A stretch of DNA of 64,000 nucleotides from Psychrobacter sp. PL19 (GTDB taxonomy: Bacteria; Pseudomonadota; Gammaproteobacteria; Pseudomonadales; Moraxellaceae). Within the stretch, counting starts at the first letter, position 1, and the number at the start of each line of letters is the position of its first letter. Shown one piece after another: positions 31,403-41,474 of this stretch. The notes beneath the pieces are model-generated. The model did not search any database, was not told where the DNA came from, and saw only the letters and a list, made by a program, of their open reading frames with translations. The stretch spans positions 2,976,001 to 3,040,000 of the forward strand of contig NZ_JAGING010000001.1 in the NCBI RefSeq assembly GCF_017875835.1, given 5' to 3'. A program made the position numbers and the translations under genes.

Positions 31403-32965
31403 ATGGTCAACATGGAAAAATTACTAAAAAAAATCCCGTTTTTACAGCAACCCTGGTTTCAGTTTTTGCGATTTTTAACGCGGCATTTCTTCGAAGATAA
31501 TTGCCAACAAAAAGCCGCCTCTCTTACTTATACCACTATGCTGTCCATTGTTCCTATGTTGACTGTACTGCTGATGATTCTGTCTTCTGTACCGGCACTC
31601 GCTTCAGTTAGAGCACAGATTTATGAGGTTATCTATAGTAATTTACTGCCACAATCGGGATTACAGGTCAGTAAATACATTAATAGTTTCGCTGAAAAAT
31701 CCTCTAATTTGACCGCTATCGGGGCGATGGTATTATTTATCACGACTATCTTGACCCTAACGACTATTGAACGCGCCTTTAATCAGATTTGGCGCGTAGA
31801 AAATCGTTCCGGCGGCATGAAGAGTATGCTACGTTATTGGACCATTGTTACCCTAGGCCCACTGGTACTAGGCACTGCATTTATCGCCTCAAGTACGGTA
31901 CAGAGTTTAGGCTTTTTGAATCGCCAAATTGCAGGTTATGGTATTGACTGGTCATTTTGGGTACAGGTCGTATCCATTGGAGTAACCATGGCAGGTTTCA
32001 TTGCTATGTATTGGTTTATTCCAAAAGCACGCGTACCTGTGAAGAATGCCGCCATTGCTGGTATCTTTGTGGCCATCGTATTTGAACTGCTTAAGTATGT
32101 CTTTGGCACAGTAATGACTAACTTTACCAGCTATGAAGCCATTTATGGCGCATTCGCGGCATTACCGATCTTTTTATTATGGATTTTCTTATCATGGAAT
32201 TTAATTCTATTGGGCGTCGAAATTAGTTATACCTTGACGATTTTTGAGACCAAAGAAGTCTATCCGCGTCATCCACTGCTGAGCTTATTGGATATGCTTA
32301 ATCTGGTTTATACTCATCATTTAACAGGTGATGCGGTAAGCGAACAAGAGCTGCGCAATGTATTGGGTCGCAAAGAGCTGCCGAAATGGTATACCTATAT
32401 CAATTACCTGCAAGACAGTAATTTAATTGCGATGACCGAAGACGATGATTATGTGCTCAAAAAAGACCTCAGCAATATGACACTGTGGGATTTTTATCGC
32501 ACCTTGCCTTATCCGCTGCCGATCAAAGATGAGCTTGAGGAGATGAAACAAGAGCAGCAAAAGCCATGGCTCAGCTGGTTGGTCAATCGTTTTGAAAATA
32601 CTGAAGCCTGCGCTAAAGACCAACTTAATTTACCCTTATCTGCTATTTTTGCCCACAGTCAGCCACGCCAAAAATCGCCAACTGATGAAGCGACTGCATA
32701 TAGCAGCGGTGATCATAAAATGGTTAAAAAGTCTGTCGATGAAAATTTTGGCAAATCCCCTAAAGAGCGATCTGATAATAGTGACATGCCAGAATTTGAG
32801 CCAGCAGCTTATGATAAAGACAGCGAAGTAGAATACGATAACCATGGTCGTGAAATTTTAATACCTGATAACGATCGTGACAAATGGCAACCTTCTACCA
32901 ATGAAGCTAACGGGAGTAAGGGCTATCTTATTACCGAAGCTGATAATCCAGAAAGTCATCAGTAA
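31403..32965 (+). CDS. YihY/virulence factor BrkB family inner-membrane protein
   Basis: A 520-residue protein. Residues 1 to about 285 form the YihY (formerly misnamed ribonuclease BN) membrane domain with six hydrophobic segments. The family segments NCQQKAASLTYTTMLSIVPM and GAFAALPIFLLWIFLSWNLILLG are clear. Its role is unknown. A DNA-binding-like winged segment follows, and the last 120 residues are acidic, hydrophilic and low in complexity. The start may be the ATG at 31412 instead. A plus-strand ORF at 31237-31500 overlaps its start and is probably spurious. Confidence 0.88.
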   Translation: MVNMEKLLKKIPFLQQPWFQFLRFLTRHFFEDNCQQKAASLTYTTMLSIVPMLTVLLMILSSVPALASVRAQIYEVIYSNLLPQSGLQVSKYINSFAEKSSNLTAIGAMVLFITTILTLTTIERAFNQIWRVENRSGGMKSMLRYWTIVTLGPLVLGTAFIASSTVQSLGFLNRQIAGYGIDWSFWVQVVSIGVTMAGFIAMYWFIPKARVPVKNAAIAGIFVAIVFELLKYVFGTVMTNFTSYEAIYGAFAALPIFLLWIFLSWNLILLGVEISYTLTIFETKEVYPRHPLLSLLDMLNLVYTHHLTGDAVSEQELRNVLGRKELPKWYTYINYLQDSNLIAMTEDDDYVLKKDLSNMTLWDFYRTLPYPLPIKDELEEMKQEQQKPWLSWLVNRFENTEACAKDQLNLPLSAIFAHSQPRQKSPTDEATAYSSGDHKMVKKSVDENFGKSPKERSDNSDMPEFEPAAYDKDSEVEYDNHGREILIPDNDRDKWQPSTNEANGSKGYLITEADNPESHQ

Positions 32966-33034
32966 ACGCTGCTACTGCTGCGAAATAGCAGGTAAACACT
33001 GTAAAAAATTGAGAATATACGAATTCTGGAGATC

Positions 33035-34651
33035 GTGGGGGTGAACAATACTAAACACAAACTACCTAACAACATCATTACTACCAGCTTACAGTGGGTG
33101 AAGAAATTTCTACATCTGTGGTCGATACAGACCTTAACTAACTTACCTGAGCGCTTGAAAAATATATGGCAGCAGCTGCTTAGCTCCTACTGGTTTATCC
33201 CGACGGCTTGTGTGTTAGTAGGTATACTTTTAGCGCCTATCTTAGTCACTATTGATCAGCAGTTTGATCGTGAAACCGTTAAGGAAATCAGTTTTGCTTT
33301 TACTGGTGATGATCAAGCAGCACGCGCGATCATGACGGTGATTGCAGGAGCGGTACTTGGGGTAGCAGGCACGACGTTCTCAATCACTATTGCCGTGCTA
33401 TCGATGGCCTCATCACAATTTGGGCCGCGATTATTACGTAACTTTTTAACTGATACCCCAAACCAGTTCGTACTTGGGGCATTTATCGGTACTTTTAGCT
33501 ACAGCTTACTGGTCTTAAAATCTATTCATAAATACGATGTTGAATTTGGTGTGCCGCAGTTGGCGGTGACCTTTGCTATTATCATGGCTATTGTCTGCGC
33601 CTTATTGTTGGTTTATTTTGTGCAACACATGGTGCATGCTATTCAAGCCTCTCATGTCATTAAAGATGCCAGCGATGATGCCATTGAAAATATTAATTAT
33701 TGGTACAGTGATAACTGTGACATTCAATACCAGCGCGATTTAGCACATGAAGATGTGACACAGTTTTCTGACTGGCCAGCGACCACCATTTATGCGCCAA
33801 GCTCAGGCTATCTCCAGCAAATTTATACTGAATCGCTAATCACTTTGGCGCAAGATTATGGCGGCGTACTGCAGCTACATACCAGTCTAGGGCACTTTGT
33901 CACTGACAAAAATGTCATGGGATATTTTTATCAGCGTCCCACCGATCATGCCGGCAACCTACAAAAAACCCAAACTGCCAATCTTGCTATTATGCCGCGC
34001 ACACCTGATGGCCTGTTCTGGCAACGTTTTGCGACTGGCATTCATCTTGAACGCCGACCAGTACATTCTAATGATATTGCTTACAGCTTGGGACAGATGA
34101 CCGAAATTGCAGTACGGGCCTTATCTCCTGGTATTAATGACCCTAAAACTGCCGTTAATTGCGTACAGTCGTTGACTGCCTGTCTGAGTTTGATGATGCG
34201 TCGGCAGCCGCCTAATTCCTATCATTTTTATACCCCTCCGCATAATGTGGACTCGCCTGAAGACATCGTTGATCAATCACGAGTAGCGATATTATCAGTC
34301 ATTACCAAGACTCCTAGAATATCCGACTTCATTGATGTGTCTCTTGGAGAGATACGTCGTTATGCCACTACTGACTTAATGGTTTTAAAAGCTTTGTGTC
34401 AAGCAATGACTGATCTTAATTATGCCCGTGTCAACAGCGCTCAGCGACAAACGCTACTACACGAGCTGTCTCTCATTGAAAGAGCAGGAGAAGAAAATCT
34501 AAGTTATAACGAGTTGGTCGTTGATCTGAAGGCAATGTGCCATCAAGCGCGACAATTTATCCATAACGATGATGCCAACCACCAACACTTTGAATATGTC
34601 AGCGCGTTTTCAACTCATATTTATCAAGCGCTACAAACGCAGTCGAGCTAA
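33035..34651 (+). CDS. DUF2254 membrane protein
   Basis: A 538-residue protein. An N-terminal membrane segment (WFIPTACVLVGILLAPILV) and three more hydrophobic segments (about residues 105-125, 145-160, 175-198) precede a long soluble domain. This domain contains the DUF2254 signature RALSPGINDPKTAVNCV. The function is unknown. It probably starts at the GTG at 33035 (TGGAG upstream); a second GTG six bases later is possible. It lies 69 bases after yihY on the same strand, with the antiporter gene next, so the three may be co-transcribed. Confidence 0.85.
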   Translation: MGVNNTKHKLPNNIITTSLQWVKKFLHLWSIQTLTNLPERLKNIWQQLLSSYWFIPTACVLVGILLAPILVTIDQQFDRETVKEISFAFTGDDQAARAIMTVIAGAVLGVAGTTFSITIAVLSMASSQFGPRLLRNFLTDTPNQFVLGAFIGTFSYSLLVLKSIHKYDVEFGVPQLAVTFAIIMAIVCALLLVYFVQHMVHAIQASHVIKDASDDAIENINYWYSDNCDIQYQRDLAHEDVTQFSDWPATTIYAPSSGYLQQIYTESLITLAQDYGGVLQLHTSLGHFVTDKNVMGYFYQRPTDHAGNLQKTQTANLAIMPRTPDGLFWQRFATGIHLERRPVHSNDIAYSLGQMTEIAVRALSPGINDPKTAVNCVQSLTACLSLMMRRQPPNSYHFYTPPHNVDSPEDIVDQSRVAILSVITKTPRISDFIDVSLGEIRRYATTDLMVLKALCQAMTDLNYARVNSAQRQTLLHELSLIERAGEENLSYNELVVDLKAMCHQARQFIHNDDANHQHFEYVSAFSTHIYQALQTQSS

Positions 34652-34752
34652 GCTTTTATAGGTATCAGTAAAATCATAAGATTCACCCTGCACATAACCC
34701 TGACCACATTTAGGCTTAAGGCAGATTTTTATATTAATTTGAGACTCTCTTC

Positions 34753-36036
34753 ATGGCATCTGCAACTGACCTAACCATACTTGAAATCAGCGCCATTTTT
34801 TTATCGATTACTGCCTCACTGACCTATATCAATCACCGTTTTATCGGTCTACCAACGACCATCGGTGTCATGGTTATTTCTATCCTGTTGTCTATTGTAG
34901 CGATATTTTTAGGGTTTTTAGGCTTTGATCAGCTGATTGATTATGAAGTCAGCTTATTAGACCAGCTTGATTTTACCGAGGTATTACTTGATGGCATGTT
35001 ATCCATGCTGCTATTCGCAGGTGCATTGCATGTCAATATTAGCGATTTAAGGCGTTATAAACTGCCGATTGGTATTTTAGCCTGTATCGGTACAGTAGTG
35101 TCGGCAGTGCTGATCGCTACTGCACTTTATTTCATGCTGCCGCTGTTCGGCTTTGGGCTACCTTTTATTTGGTGTTTATTATTTGGTGCTTTAATATCAC
35201 CTACTGACCCGATCGCTGTAATGGGTATTTTGGCTTCGGCAGGCGCACCTAAGAGCATCGAAACTGTCATTGCAGGCGAGTCGTTATTTAATGACGGTAT
35301 CGGTGTCGTTATCTTCGTGATACTACTTGGGATATTATCTAGTGGTGATATTCCAACCGCCAATTATGTGGCGCACACGCTAGCAGTTGAGGCTGGCGGC
35401 GGTATTGTATTCGGTATTGTACTAGGAGCAATTTTATATTACCTCATTAAAAGTATTAATAGTTATCAAGAAGAGGTGCTATTAACACTGGCAGGCGTAA
35501 TAGGGGGTTATGCGCTGGCCAGTCATTGGCATTTGTCAGGACCGTTAGCTATGGTAATGATGGGGCTAATGGTTGGTAATCGCGGGCGTGAGCTGGCGAT
35601 GAGTGATAAGACCCGCCACTACATTGATCTATTCTGGGAATTGATTGATGAGATACTAAACGCGATCTTGTTTGTTTTGATTGGTCTTGAAGTAGTGATG
35701 ATTGCCTACTCCGGTAACTTGTTTATTGCTGCTGGCTTAACTATTATTATCGCCCTACTGGCTCGCCTTATCGTAGTAGGTATGACTACCAAGACCTTTA
35801 GCCGTCAGCTCAATCTGCCGGACGGTGCCTGGAAAGTATTAACTTGGGGCGGACTGCGCGGCGGTATCTCAGTGGCGTTAGTATTACAGCTGCCAATAGG
35901 ATCAGAGCGCGATATTTTATTGGCCCTGACTTATGCGGTGGTGGTGTTCTCTATCTTGGTGCAAGGTTTGAGCGTCGGTAAAGTGGCCAAAACTATTTGT
36001 CCTACTGAAGAGAAGTCAGTGGACAATGCTTCTTAA
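34753..36036 (+). CDS. Na+/H+ antiporter, CPA1 family
   Basis: A 427-residue polytopic membrane protein with about 12 hydrophobic segments. The CPA1 ion-site motif GESLFNDGIGVV is near residues 175-186 (Asn180, Asp181), and SPTDPIAVMGILAS is at 149-162. It would expel Na+ or K+ in exchange for protons. It lacks the long cytoplasmic tail of some relatives. Which cation it prefers cannot be told. Confidence 0.92.
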   Translation: MASATDLTILEISAIFLSITASLTYINHRFIGLPTTIGVMVISILLSIVAIFLGFLGFDQLIDYEVSLLDQLDFTEVLLDGMLSMLLFAGALHVNISDLRRYKLPIGILACIGTVVSAVLIATALYFMLPLFGFGLPFIWCLLFGALISPTDPIAVMGILASAGAPKSIETVIAGESLFNDGIGVVIFVILLGILSSGDIPTANYVAHTLAVEAGGGIVFGIVLGAILYYLIKSINSYQEEVLLTLAGVIGGYALASHWHLSGPLAMVMMGLMVGNRGRELAMSDKTRHYIDLFWELIDEILNAILFVLIGLEVVMIAYSGNLFIAAGLTIIIALLARLIVVGMTTKTFSRQLNLPDGAWKVLTWGGLRGGISVALVLQLPIGSERDILLALTYAVVVFSILVQGLSVGKVAKTICPTEEKSVDNAS

Positions 36037-36159
36037 CACCTTGCTGATTGAACATTTCTGCGGAAGTATCGTTAAGGTTTTAGTGCCATTCATATTCAAT
36101 ACTAATTATGTTTAGAGCCAGTCATATTCAATGCCAATCATAGCGTAGATAGTGAGACT

Positions 36160-36741
36160 CTATATCAGACCTTTGCGTTTCATATTGCGATAAACAATAA
36201 TAACAATCACAATATTTAAGACTAAAATGCTTAGTTTAAACCAGTCAAAGGGGCTCGTGAGCAAATAATACAGCTCGATGGGAATAAATATGCCGTAACC
36301 CACCACTCCAAACCAATAGGCCCAAGTTCTATCTTGCCATAGTCCATAAGCCTCAATAAAGCGCAGGCTCGCATAAGAAAATATTAATAACAAGAATAAC
36401 GTCCAGTTTTTGCCGGCCTGCTGCGCAATCTGTACCGCGCTCTCGACTTGCGGGGCAAGCAGGCGGCCAAAACTCTGTTGCCAAGAGTGTGTTGCTGTTG
36501 ACAGCCAGCGCTCCATATCTGTATGCCACAGCCATAACGCAACGGCGCCTATCAGCGCGCCAATACCTTTTACCAGTTCATAAATTGCGACTGCTTTAAT
36601 GGATTCGCTGGACTTACTTACTTTGGGTCGCGGTCTTTTCTTGGGGTTATTATTGCCTGTTGGCTTGTGCTGTTGACCCATCGGGGGCAGCTGCTGACTG
36701 TCGTCCTGAGGGGGCAAGTTAGCCAAAGAAAGTCTCCACAA
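36160..36741 (-). CDS. DUF2127 membrane protein
   Basis: Up to 193 residues. A basic N-terminus rich in Lys and Pro precedes four hydrophobic segments; YELVKGIGALIGAVALW and SYASLRFIEAYGLWQDRTWAYWFGVVG fit DUF2127. The function is unknown. The start is unclear: the frame opens at a TTG (36741) that overlaps the end of the dihydroorotase-like gene by 23 bases, while the first ATG is at 36681. Neither has a strong ribosome site. The overlap favours co-transcription with pyrB and its partner. Confidence 0.75.
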   Translation of the reverse strand: MWRLSLANLPPQDDSQQLPPMGQQHKPTGNNNPKKRPRPKVSKSSESIKAVAIYELVKGIGALIGAVALWLWHTDMERWLSTATHSWQQSFGRLLAPQVESAVQIAQQAGKNWTLFLLLIFSYASLRFIEAYGLWQDRTWAYWFGVVGYGIFIPIELYYLLTSPFDWFKLSILVLNIVIVIIVYRNMKRKGLI

Positions 36742-37957
36742 CGCGCCCTTGTAACCGTTGAGTAAAGAAAGGGGTATTTTTGCCGCTAGAGTGCATCGTT
36801 TCCGCGGTCACCTGCCATTCAAGATTGGGATCAACCACTATGGCGCCACCAATATCTTGATATTGTGTATCAATGCCTGCAATTTTTGCAGGATTCAGGC
36901 AGATTTTATCGACCAGTTGCTCCAAGGTGAGCACCTCATCACGTACCAATTGGCAGGCTAGCGCCATAAAAGTATCAAAATTTGAAATACCGGGTTTGCT
37001 CTCTTCAAACGGGGCTTTTTTTGCAGTGGCATTTAATGGCTCATGATGACTACAAATGGCGTCAATGGTACCGTCTGTTAAACCACGACGTAGTGCTTTT
37101 TGATCGGTATTACTACGCAATGGCGGCAATACGTAGGCCATCGCATTAAACCCTTCTAGATTATCATCCGTTAAGTACAGCTGATGCATAGCCACATCAC
37201 AAGTCACTGGCAATTTTTTACTTTTGGCCCAGCGCATCAGTTCTACCGAAGACTTGCAGGACAGCTGACTAAAGTGTGCCGCTATTCCGGTCTCTTCAAC
37301 CATCAATAATTGAGTTGATAATGCCACAGTTTCAGCAATCCACGGAATGCCTTGTAAACCATGGTATGAAGCAATATAGCCTTCATGCGCCACCCCATCA
37401 TTAGATAAGCTGGGCTCGTCAGGATAAAAGAATACTTTCATGGCAAAAGTTGCTGCGTACTCCAGGGTCCGCAGTAGTACTAAATCATTGCTAAAAGGCC
37501 GGCGAGCGTTAGAAACCGCAATGCAGCCACCTTTTTTTAGGCCAGCGATATTAGAAGGGCGCTCGCCTTTAAGACCAGCGCTCAAGGCGCCCAGAATATG
37601 CAAATAAATACCGCCATCTTCAAGCGCGCGCTCACGTAGACCTTTAAGTAACGAGCCATTTTCTAAAATAGGACTGGTATCAGGTGGAATAACCACATGC
37701 AAAAAACCATTAGCACGTGCAGCACGCCCTTCTGAAGCGAGGGTTCCGTGTTGCTGTTGTCCAGGCTCACGCATGCGTGCACACAGATCAACCAGTGGCG
37801 GTAGCAGCCAAGTCTCACGCTCAGCTGCAAAGTTTGCCAACTGATCTATGGTAGCGCTTGGTAGCGAGTTTTTAAAGGTTTTAGGCAGTAAGTCAAGCAT
37901 CTGTACATGAGGGGTTATAACGTTGGTCATAGAGGTTATTACCGTATTAATAAGCAT
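36719..37957 (-). CDS. pyrX: Non-catalytic dihydroorotase-like protein (PyrC' / PyrX)
   Basis: A 412-residue dihydroorotase homologue that has lost its metal site. The usual DxHxHxRxPG is LVDLCARMREPG (residues 55-66), with both histidines gone, and the later TDHAPH is replaced by CSHHEPLN. Such inactive homologues are needed as structural partners of PyrB in Pseudomonas-type aspartate transcarbamoylase, and the gene follows pyrB here. A working dihydroorotase should be encoded elsewhere. An ATG at 37930 is an alternative start. Confidence 0.92.
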   Translation of the reverse strand: MLINTVITSMTNVITPHVQMLDLLPKTFKNSLPSATIDQLANFAAERETWLLPPLVDLCARMREPGQQQHGTLASEGRAARANGFLHVVIPPDTSPILENGSLLKGLRERALEDGGIYLHILGALSAGLKGERPSNIAGLKKGGCIAVSNARRPFSNDLVLLRTLEYAATFAMKVFFYPDEPSLSNDGVAHEGYIASYHGLQGIPWIAETVALSTQLLMVEETGIAAHFSQLSCKSSVELMRWAKSKKLPVTCDVAMHQLYLTDDNLEGFNAMAYVLPPLRSNTDQKALRRGLTDGTIDAICSHHEPLNATAKKAPFEESKPGISNFDTFMALACQLVRDEVLTLEQLVDKICLNPAKIAGIDTQYQDIGGAIVVDPNLEWQVTAETMHSSGKNTPFFTQRLQGRVVETFFG

Positions 37958-38063
37958 TAAATAAATAAGATAGCGAAATAAAATAAGCTAAAATCGAGAT
38001 AATTCGGTCGCCTTCCAGATAAACTGGCCAGCATAACCAGCATCTTTATCTTGGTAGAACTGG

Positions 38064-39140
38064 CTAGAATTTTCTAGCCGCTTGATGCGCACGTTGCCCT
38101 TCCATCGCCATTGCCAACACTGCCATACGAATAGCAACGCCGTTATTGACTTGCTTTAAGATCACTGACTGCGCACCATCAGCGACACTTGAGGCAATCT
38201 CCACCCCGCGATTCATCGGCCCTGGATGCATGATTAACGCATCAGGTTTAGCCAATGCTACCCGCTCAGGGGTAATGCCGTAATGCTTATAATACTCGCT
38301 AGATGAGGCCAGTAAAGGCGAGCCAATACGCTCATTTTGTATTCTAAGACCCATGATGACATCGCAATCGGTCACACAGCTGTTCATATCTTCGTACACC
38401 TGTACCCCAAAGCGCTCAATGCCCTTAGGTAATAGAGTACGTGGTGCAATGACCCGAATGTCTTTTACCCCCAGCGTTTGCAAAGCACTAATGTCTGAAC
38501 GTGCCACTCGTGAATGCTTGATATCACCAATGATAGCGACTGATAACGCCTCAAACGGACGCGGCGCTTCGCGGTGAATGGTCAACATGTCGAGCATTCC
38601 TTGGGTCGGATGCGCATGCCAACCATCACCGCCATTAATAATAGCGATGTCTGGTGTCACCTCAGTAGCCATAAAATGAGCAGCGCCAGAGGCTGAGTGC
38701 CGTACCACAAAGATATCGGCGGTCATCGCCTGCAAGTTCCAGAGCGTATCACGCAGACTCTCACCTTTTTTGGTGCTAGAGCGTTCGATATCAATGTTTA
38801 ACACGTTGGCACCCAAACGCTTTTCTGCCACCTCAAAGGTGGTTCGAGTACGCGTTGACGGCTCAAAAAACAGATTCATCACTGTACAGCCTCTAAGCTC
38901 TGGGCTGTTTATAAGCTGGCCATTATCATCAAAAAACGTTTCTGCTTTAGCGATAATAGCTTGCAGTTGTGCTTTATTCAGGCCTTCTACACCCAAGAAA
39001 TGCCGAAGACTGCCATCGGTATTCAGCTGCGGACGGCTTAACGATTTATTAAGCCGTTGGTGAATGTTATCAGGATCAAACTTGGCATCGTCAGATGGCG
39101 ATACCATATTTATTGAACTGTTATTTATAAAATTTGGCAT
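38064..39140 (-). CDS. pyrB: Aspartate carbamoyltransferase catalytic subunit
   Basis: A 358-residue enzyme that joins carbamoyl phosphate and aspartate, the first committed step of pyrimidine synthesis. The carbamoyl-phosphate motif FEPSTRTRT is at residues 92-100 and HPGPMNRG at 305-312. The N-terminal 40 or so residues extend beyond the E. coli protein, as in dodecameric ATCases that pair with an inactive dihydroorotase. That partner gene follows 106 bases downstream; no pyrI is present. Confidence 0.96.
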   Translation of the reverse strand: MPNFINNSSINMVSPSDDAKFDPDNIHQRLNKSLSRPQLNTDGSLRHFLGVEGLNKAQLQAIIAKAETFFDDNGQLINSPELRGCTVMNLFFEPSTRTRTTFEVAEKRLGANVLNIDIERSSTKKGESLRDTLWNLQAMTADIFVVRHSASGAAHFMATEVTPDIAIINGGDGWHAHPTQGMLDMLTIHREAPRPFEALSVAIIGDIKHSRVARSDISALQTLGVKDIRVIAPRTLLPKGIERFGVQVYEDMNSCVTDCDVIMGLRIQNERIGSPLLASSSEYYKHYGITPERVALAKPDALIMHPGPMNRGVEIASSVADGAQSVILKQVNNGVAIRMAVLAMAMEGQRAHQAARKF

Positions 39141-39554
39141 AATGGCAAGTCTTTATTGTCGGTTTATATTGATTTGGCTTATATGACTTCATTCATAACT
39201 TTCTATTCATTTATAGCGATGAGTATAGATACAAGGACATTTTGATGCTTATTTGCTACAATTTACCGCAGTGGTAGCTACTAGCATCAATAATCTCAAT
39301 AACACTACTAGCGATGCTGCAAATGGACGGCTGTTGACCGTCACGGATAATACTTTTGCTCAACTTATAAATAATAATGGATATAGTGTAGCTGATTTTG
39401 TGGTCAGGACAAAGATGCGGCATCGGCTATTTAAATATTTGCCCGCTTAACGGCCTATTTTGGCTTATATTATATTTTTCGCAAGTGTAGCCTCACCTAC
39501 TAAATAATACCTTTAACACTCTTTAATTTTTAATCCCATTTATCAGGAAGCCTT
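39141..39554. other. Intergenic region between pyrB and fbp
   Basis: Promoter space for the divergent pyrB and fbp genes. A 65-codon ORF at 39253-39450 has no ribosome site or recognisable similarity. I see no leader-peptide or attenuator hairpin for pyrB. Confidence 0.5.
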
Positions 39555-40538
39555 ATGACGACCCTAGCGCAATACCTAAACAACCATGCAGCCAATCCTG
39601 TGGTTAGCGATGTAATTATGACCATCACTGACGTTGGCAAAACTATTTCACAGTTACTTAGAAAAGGCGCATTAGCAGATATTTTAGGCGAAGCAGGCAA
39701 TCAAAACATTCAAGGCGAAGAGCAAAAAAAGCTGGATGTACTGGCCAATGATTTACTTTTGAATGCTTTGGAGCAAAACACACATTGTGCCGGCGTGGCT
39801 TCAGAAGAGCTTGATAATGCCACTCCTGCCAATGCGGATGGCAGCTTGTTAGTGTTATTCGATCCACTGGATGGCTCTTCAAATATTGACATCAACATGG
39901 CAGTAGGAACAATTTTTTCTATTCTACCCTATCAACGCCAAGGTCACATCAGTGAAAATAGTGATTTTTTGCAGCCCGGTAATCAGCAGCTAGCAGCGGG
40001 TTATTTATTATACGGCACCTCTACTATGTTGGCACTGACTGTCGCTGATAATGTCGTCATGTTTAGTCTAGATCCAGATAGCGATGATTATGTGCTGATA
40101 GAAGATAATGTGCAAATCGCTGCTGACACTAGCGAATATGCTATCAATGGTTCAAACTATCGCTACTGGCGCGCGCCCATGCAACAATACATCGATGAGC
40201 TCATTGCTGGCGAGACTGGAGTACGCGGTCGCGACTTTAATACCCGCTGGGTAGCAGCAATGGTCGGTGACGTGCATCGTATCTTATGTCGTGGTGGCTT
40301 ATTCGCGTATCCTTTTGATACTAAGTATGCGCATAAAGCCGGCAAATTACGTTTAATGTATGAGGCCAATCCCATGAGCCTATTGATTGAGCGTGCTGGT
40401 GGCGCGGCAACTGACGCCGTCAATCGTATTCTTGATATAGATCCCACTGATATTCATCAGCGTATCCCAGTGGTACTCGGCAGCCAAAACGAAGTCAATT
40501 ATGTGAAAGAATTACATGCACAGCATAGCGAAAAATAA
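39555..40538 (+). CDS. fbp: Fructose-1,6-bisphosphatase class 1
   Basis: A 327-residue gluconeogenic enzyme that removes the 1-phosphate of fructose-1,6-bisphosphate. The metal-site motif [11 protein letters not shown] is at residues 102-112, [13 protein letters not shown] is near 54-66, and the C-terminal [21 protein letters not shown] holds substrate contacts. AGGAAG lies before the ATG. The RNA methyltransferase gene follows on the same strand after 55 bases. Confidence 0.96.
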   Translation: MTTLAQYLNNHAANPVVSDVIMTITDVGKTISQLLRKGALADILGEAGNQNIQGEEQKKLDVLANDLLLNALEQNTHCAGVASEELDNATPANADGSLLVLFDPLDGSSNIDINMAVGTIFSILPYQRQGHISENSDFLQPGNQQLAAGYLLYGTSTMLALTVADNVVMFSLDPDSDDYVLIEDNVQIAADTSEYAINGSNYRYWRAPMQQYIDELIAGETGVRGRDFNTRWVAAMVGDVHRILCRGGLFAYPFDTKYAHKAGKLRLMYEANPMSLLIERAGGAATDAVNRILDIDPTDIHQRIPVVLGSQNEVNYVKELHAQHSEK

Positions 40539-40593
40539 GACAGACTTGTTATAAGTCATTTTTAATTTAATGTTTACTTTTAAACGGTCTATT

Positions 40594-41397
40594 ATGACAT
40601 CGAATCTAAATGAGCCCACTATCTTAGTTACCTCAGATAAAAACCAGACGGTAAAACTGGCAGGCGCGCTTTTATCACAGGCACGCCAGCGCAAAAAACA
40701 GGGGCAGACCATACTTGAAGGCGTACATCTAATCGACGCGGCGCTGCGTAGTGATTATCCATTTGTACAAATATTACTAGCGGAATCAGCACGGGCAGAT
40801 ATCGAGGTGCAGCAGATTTTGACCCGTCTGCCAACCTATACTGCTATTTTAACCGTGTCTGACCCCTTATATCAAAGCATTCGTAGCTTAGGCGCTGGCA
40901 TCGATATCATGGCGATTATTGACATACCGACCCCAAGCCTACCAATGATCAATAATGATTGCCTGATTCTCAATGATGTACAGGACAGCGGTAATGTCGG
41001 TACCCTACTGCGAACCGCAGCAGCAGTCGGTATCAATACTGTATTGTGCACCAGCGCGACTGCCCAAGCATGGTCACCTAAAACCTTACGTGCCGGCATG
41101 GGCGCGCAGTTTGCGTTAAATATTTATGAAGGACTGAGCAGCACAGAGATTCTAGATCATGTGCAAGTCCCACTATTAGCAACCAGCTCGCATACCGATA
41201 CTTTAATTTACGAGCATGATCTCCGGGCGCCAATCGCTTGGATCATGGGCCATGAAGGTCAAGGTGTTTGTGCTGACTTAATGCAATGTGCTACCCCTAT
41301 TGCATTGCCACAACCTAATGGTCAAGAAAGTCTCAATGTCGCCATTGCAGGCGCGCTTTGTTTATATGAAACCTTACGTCAGCGCCACTACTCCTAA
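40594..41397 (+). CDS. TrmH/SpoU family RNA methyltransferase
   Basis: About 267 residues. This SPOUT 2'-O-methyltransferase has motif 1 NDVQDSGNVGTLLRTA, motif 2 WIMGHEGQGV and motif 3 PQPNGQESLNVAIAGAL that form the knotted SAM site; a short N-terminal RNA-binding region precedes them (GQTILEGVHLIDAAL). The target nucleotide cannot be assigned. The ATG at 40594 is preferred over 40570 by comparison with the family; neither ribosome site is strong. Confidence 0.88.
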   Translation: MTSNLNEPTILVTSDKNQTVKLAGALLSQARQRKKQGQTILEGVHLIDAALRSDYPFVQILLAESARADIEVQQILTRLPTYTAILTVSDPLYQSIRSLGAGIDIMAIIDIPTPSLPMINNDCLILNDVQDSGNVGTLLRTAAAVGINTVLCTSATAQAWSPKTLRAGMGAQFALNIYEGLSSTEILDHVQVPLLATSSHTDTLIYEHDLRAPIAWIMGHEGQGVCADLMQCATPIALPQPNGQESLNVAIAGALCLYETLRQRHYS

Positions 41398-41417
41398 ACG
41401 ACCTCTCTTTTGAGCAT

Positions 41418-41453
41418 AAAAAAATCCCGCCATCATTGATGGCGGGATTTTTA
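41418..41453. terminator. Terminator between RNA methyltransferase gene and etfA
   Basis: AAAAATCCCGCCATCA / TGATGGCGGGATTTTT is a perfect symmetric hairpin between convergent genes with A and T runs on both sides. Confidence 0.93.
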
Positions 41454-41474
41454 TGTTTGTCTTATCACTGGTTA

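Noticed and set aside
31237..31500. 87-codon hydrophobic ORF before and overlapping yihY
   Set aside because: Overlaps the yihY start by about 100 bases in another frame and lacks a ribosome site; hydrophobic character fits AT-rich chance coding. Conservation could overturn this.
39253..39450. 65-codon ORF between pyrB and fbp
   Set aside because: No ribosome site and no resemblance to a pyrimidine leader peptide; no terminator follows it.
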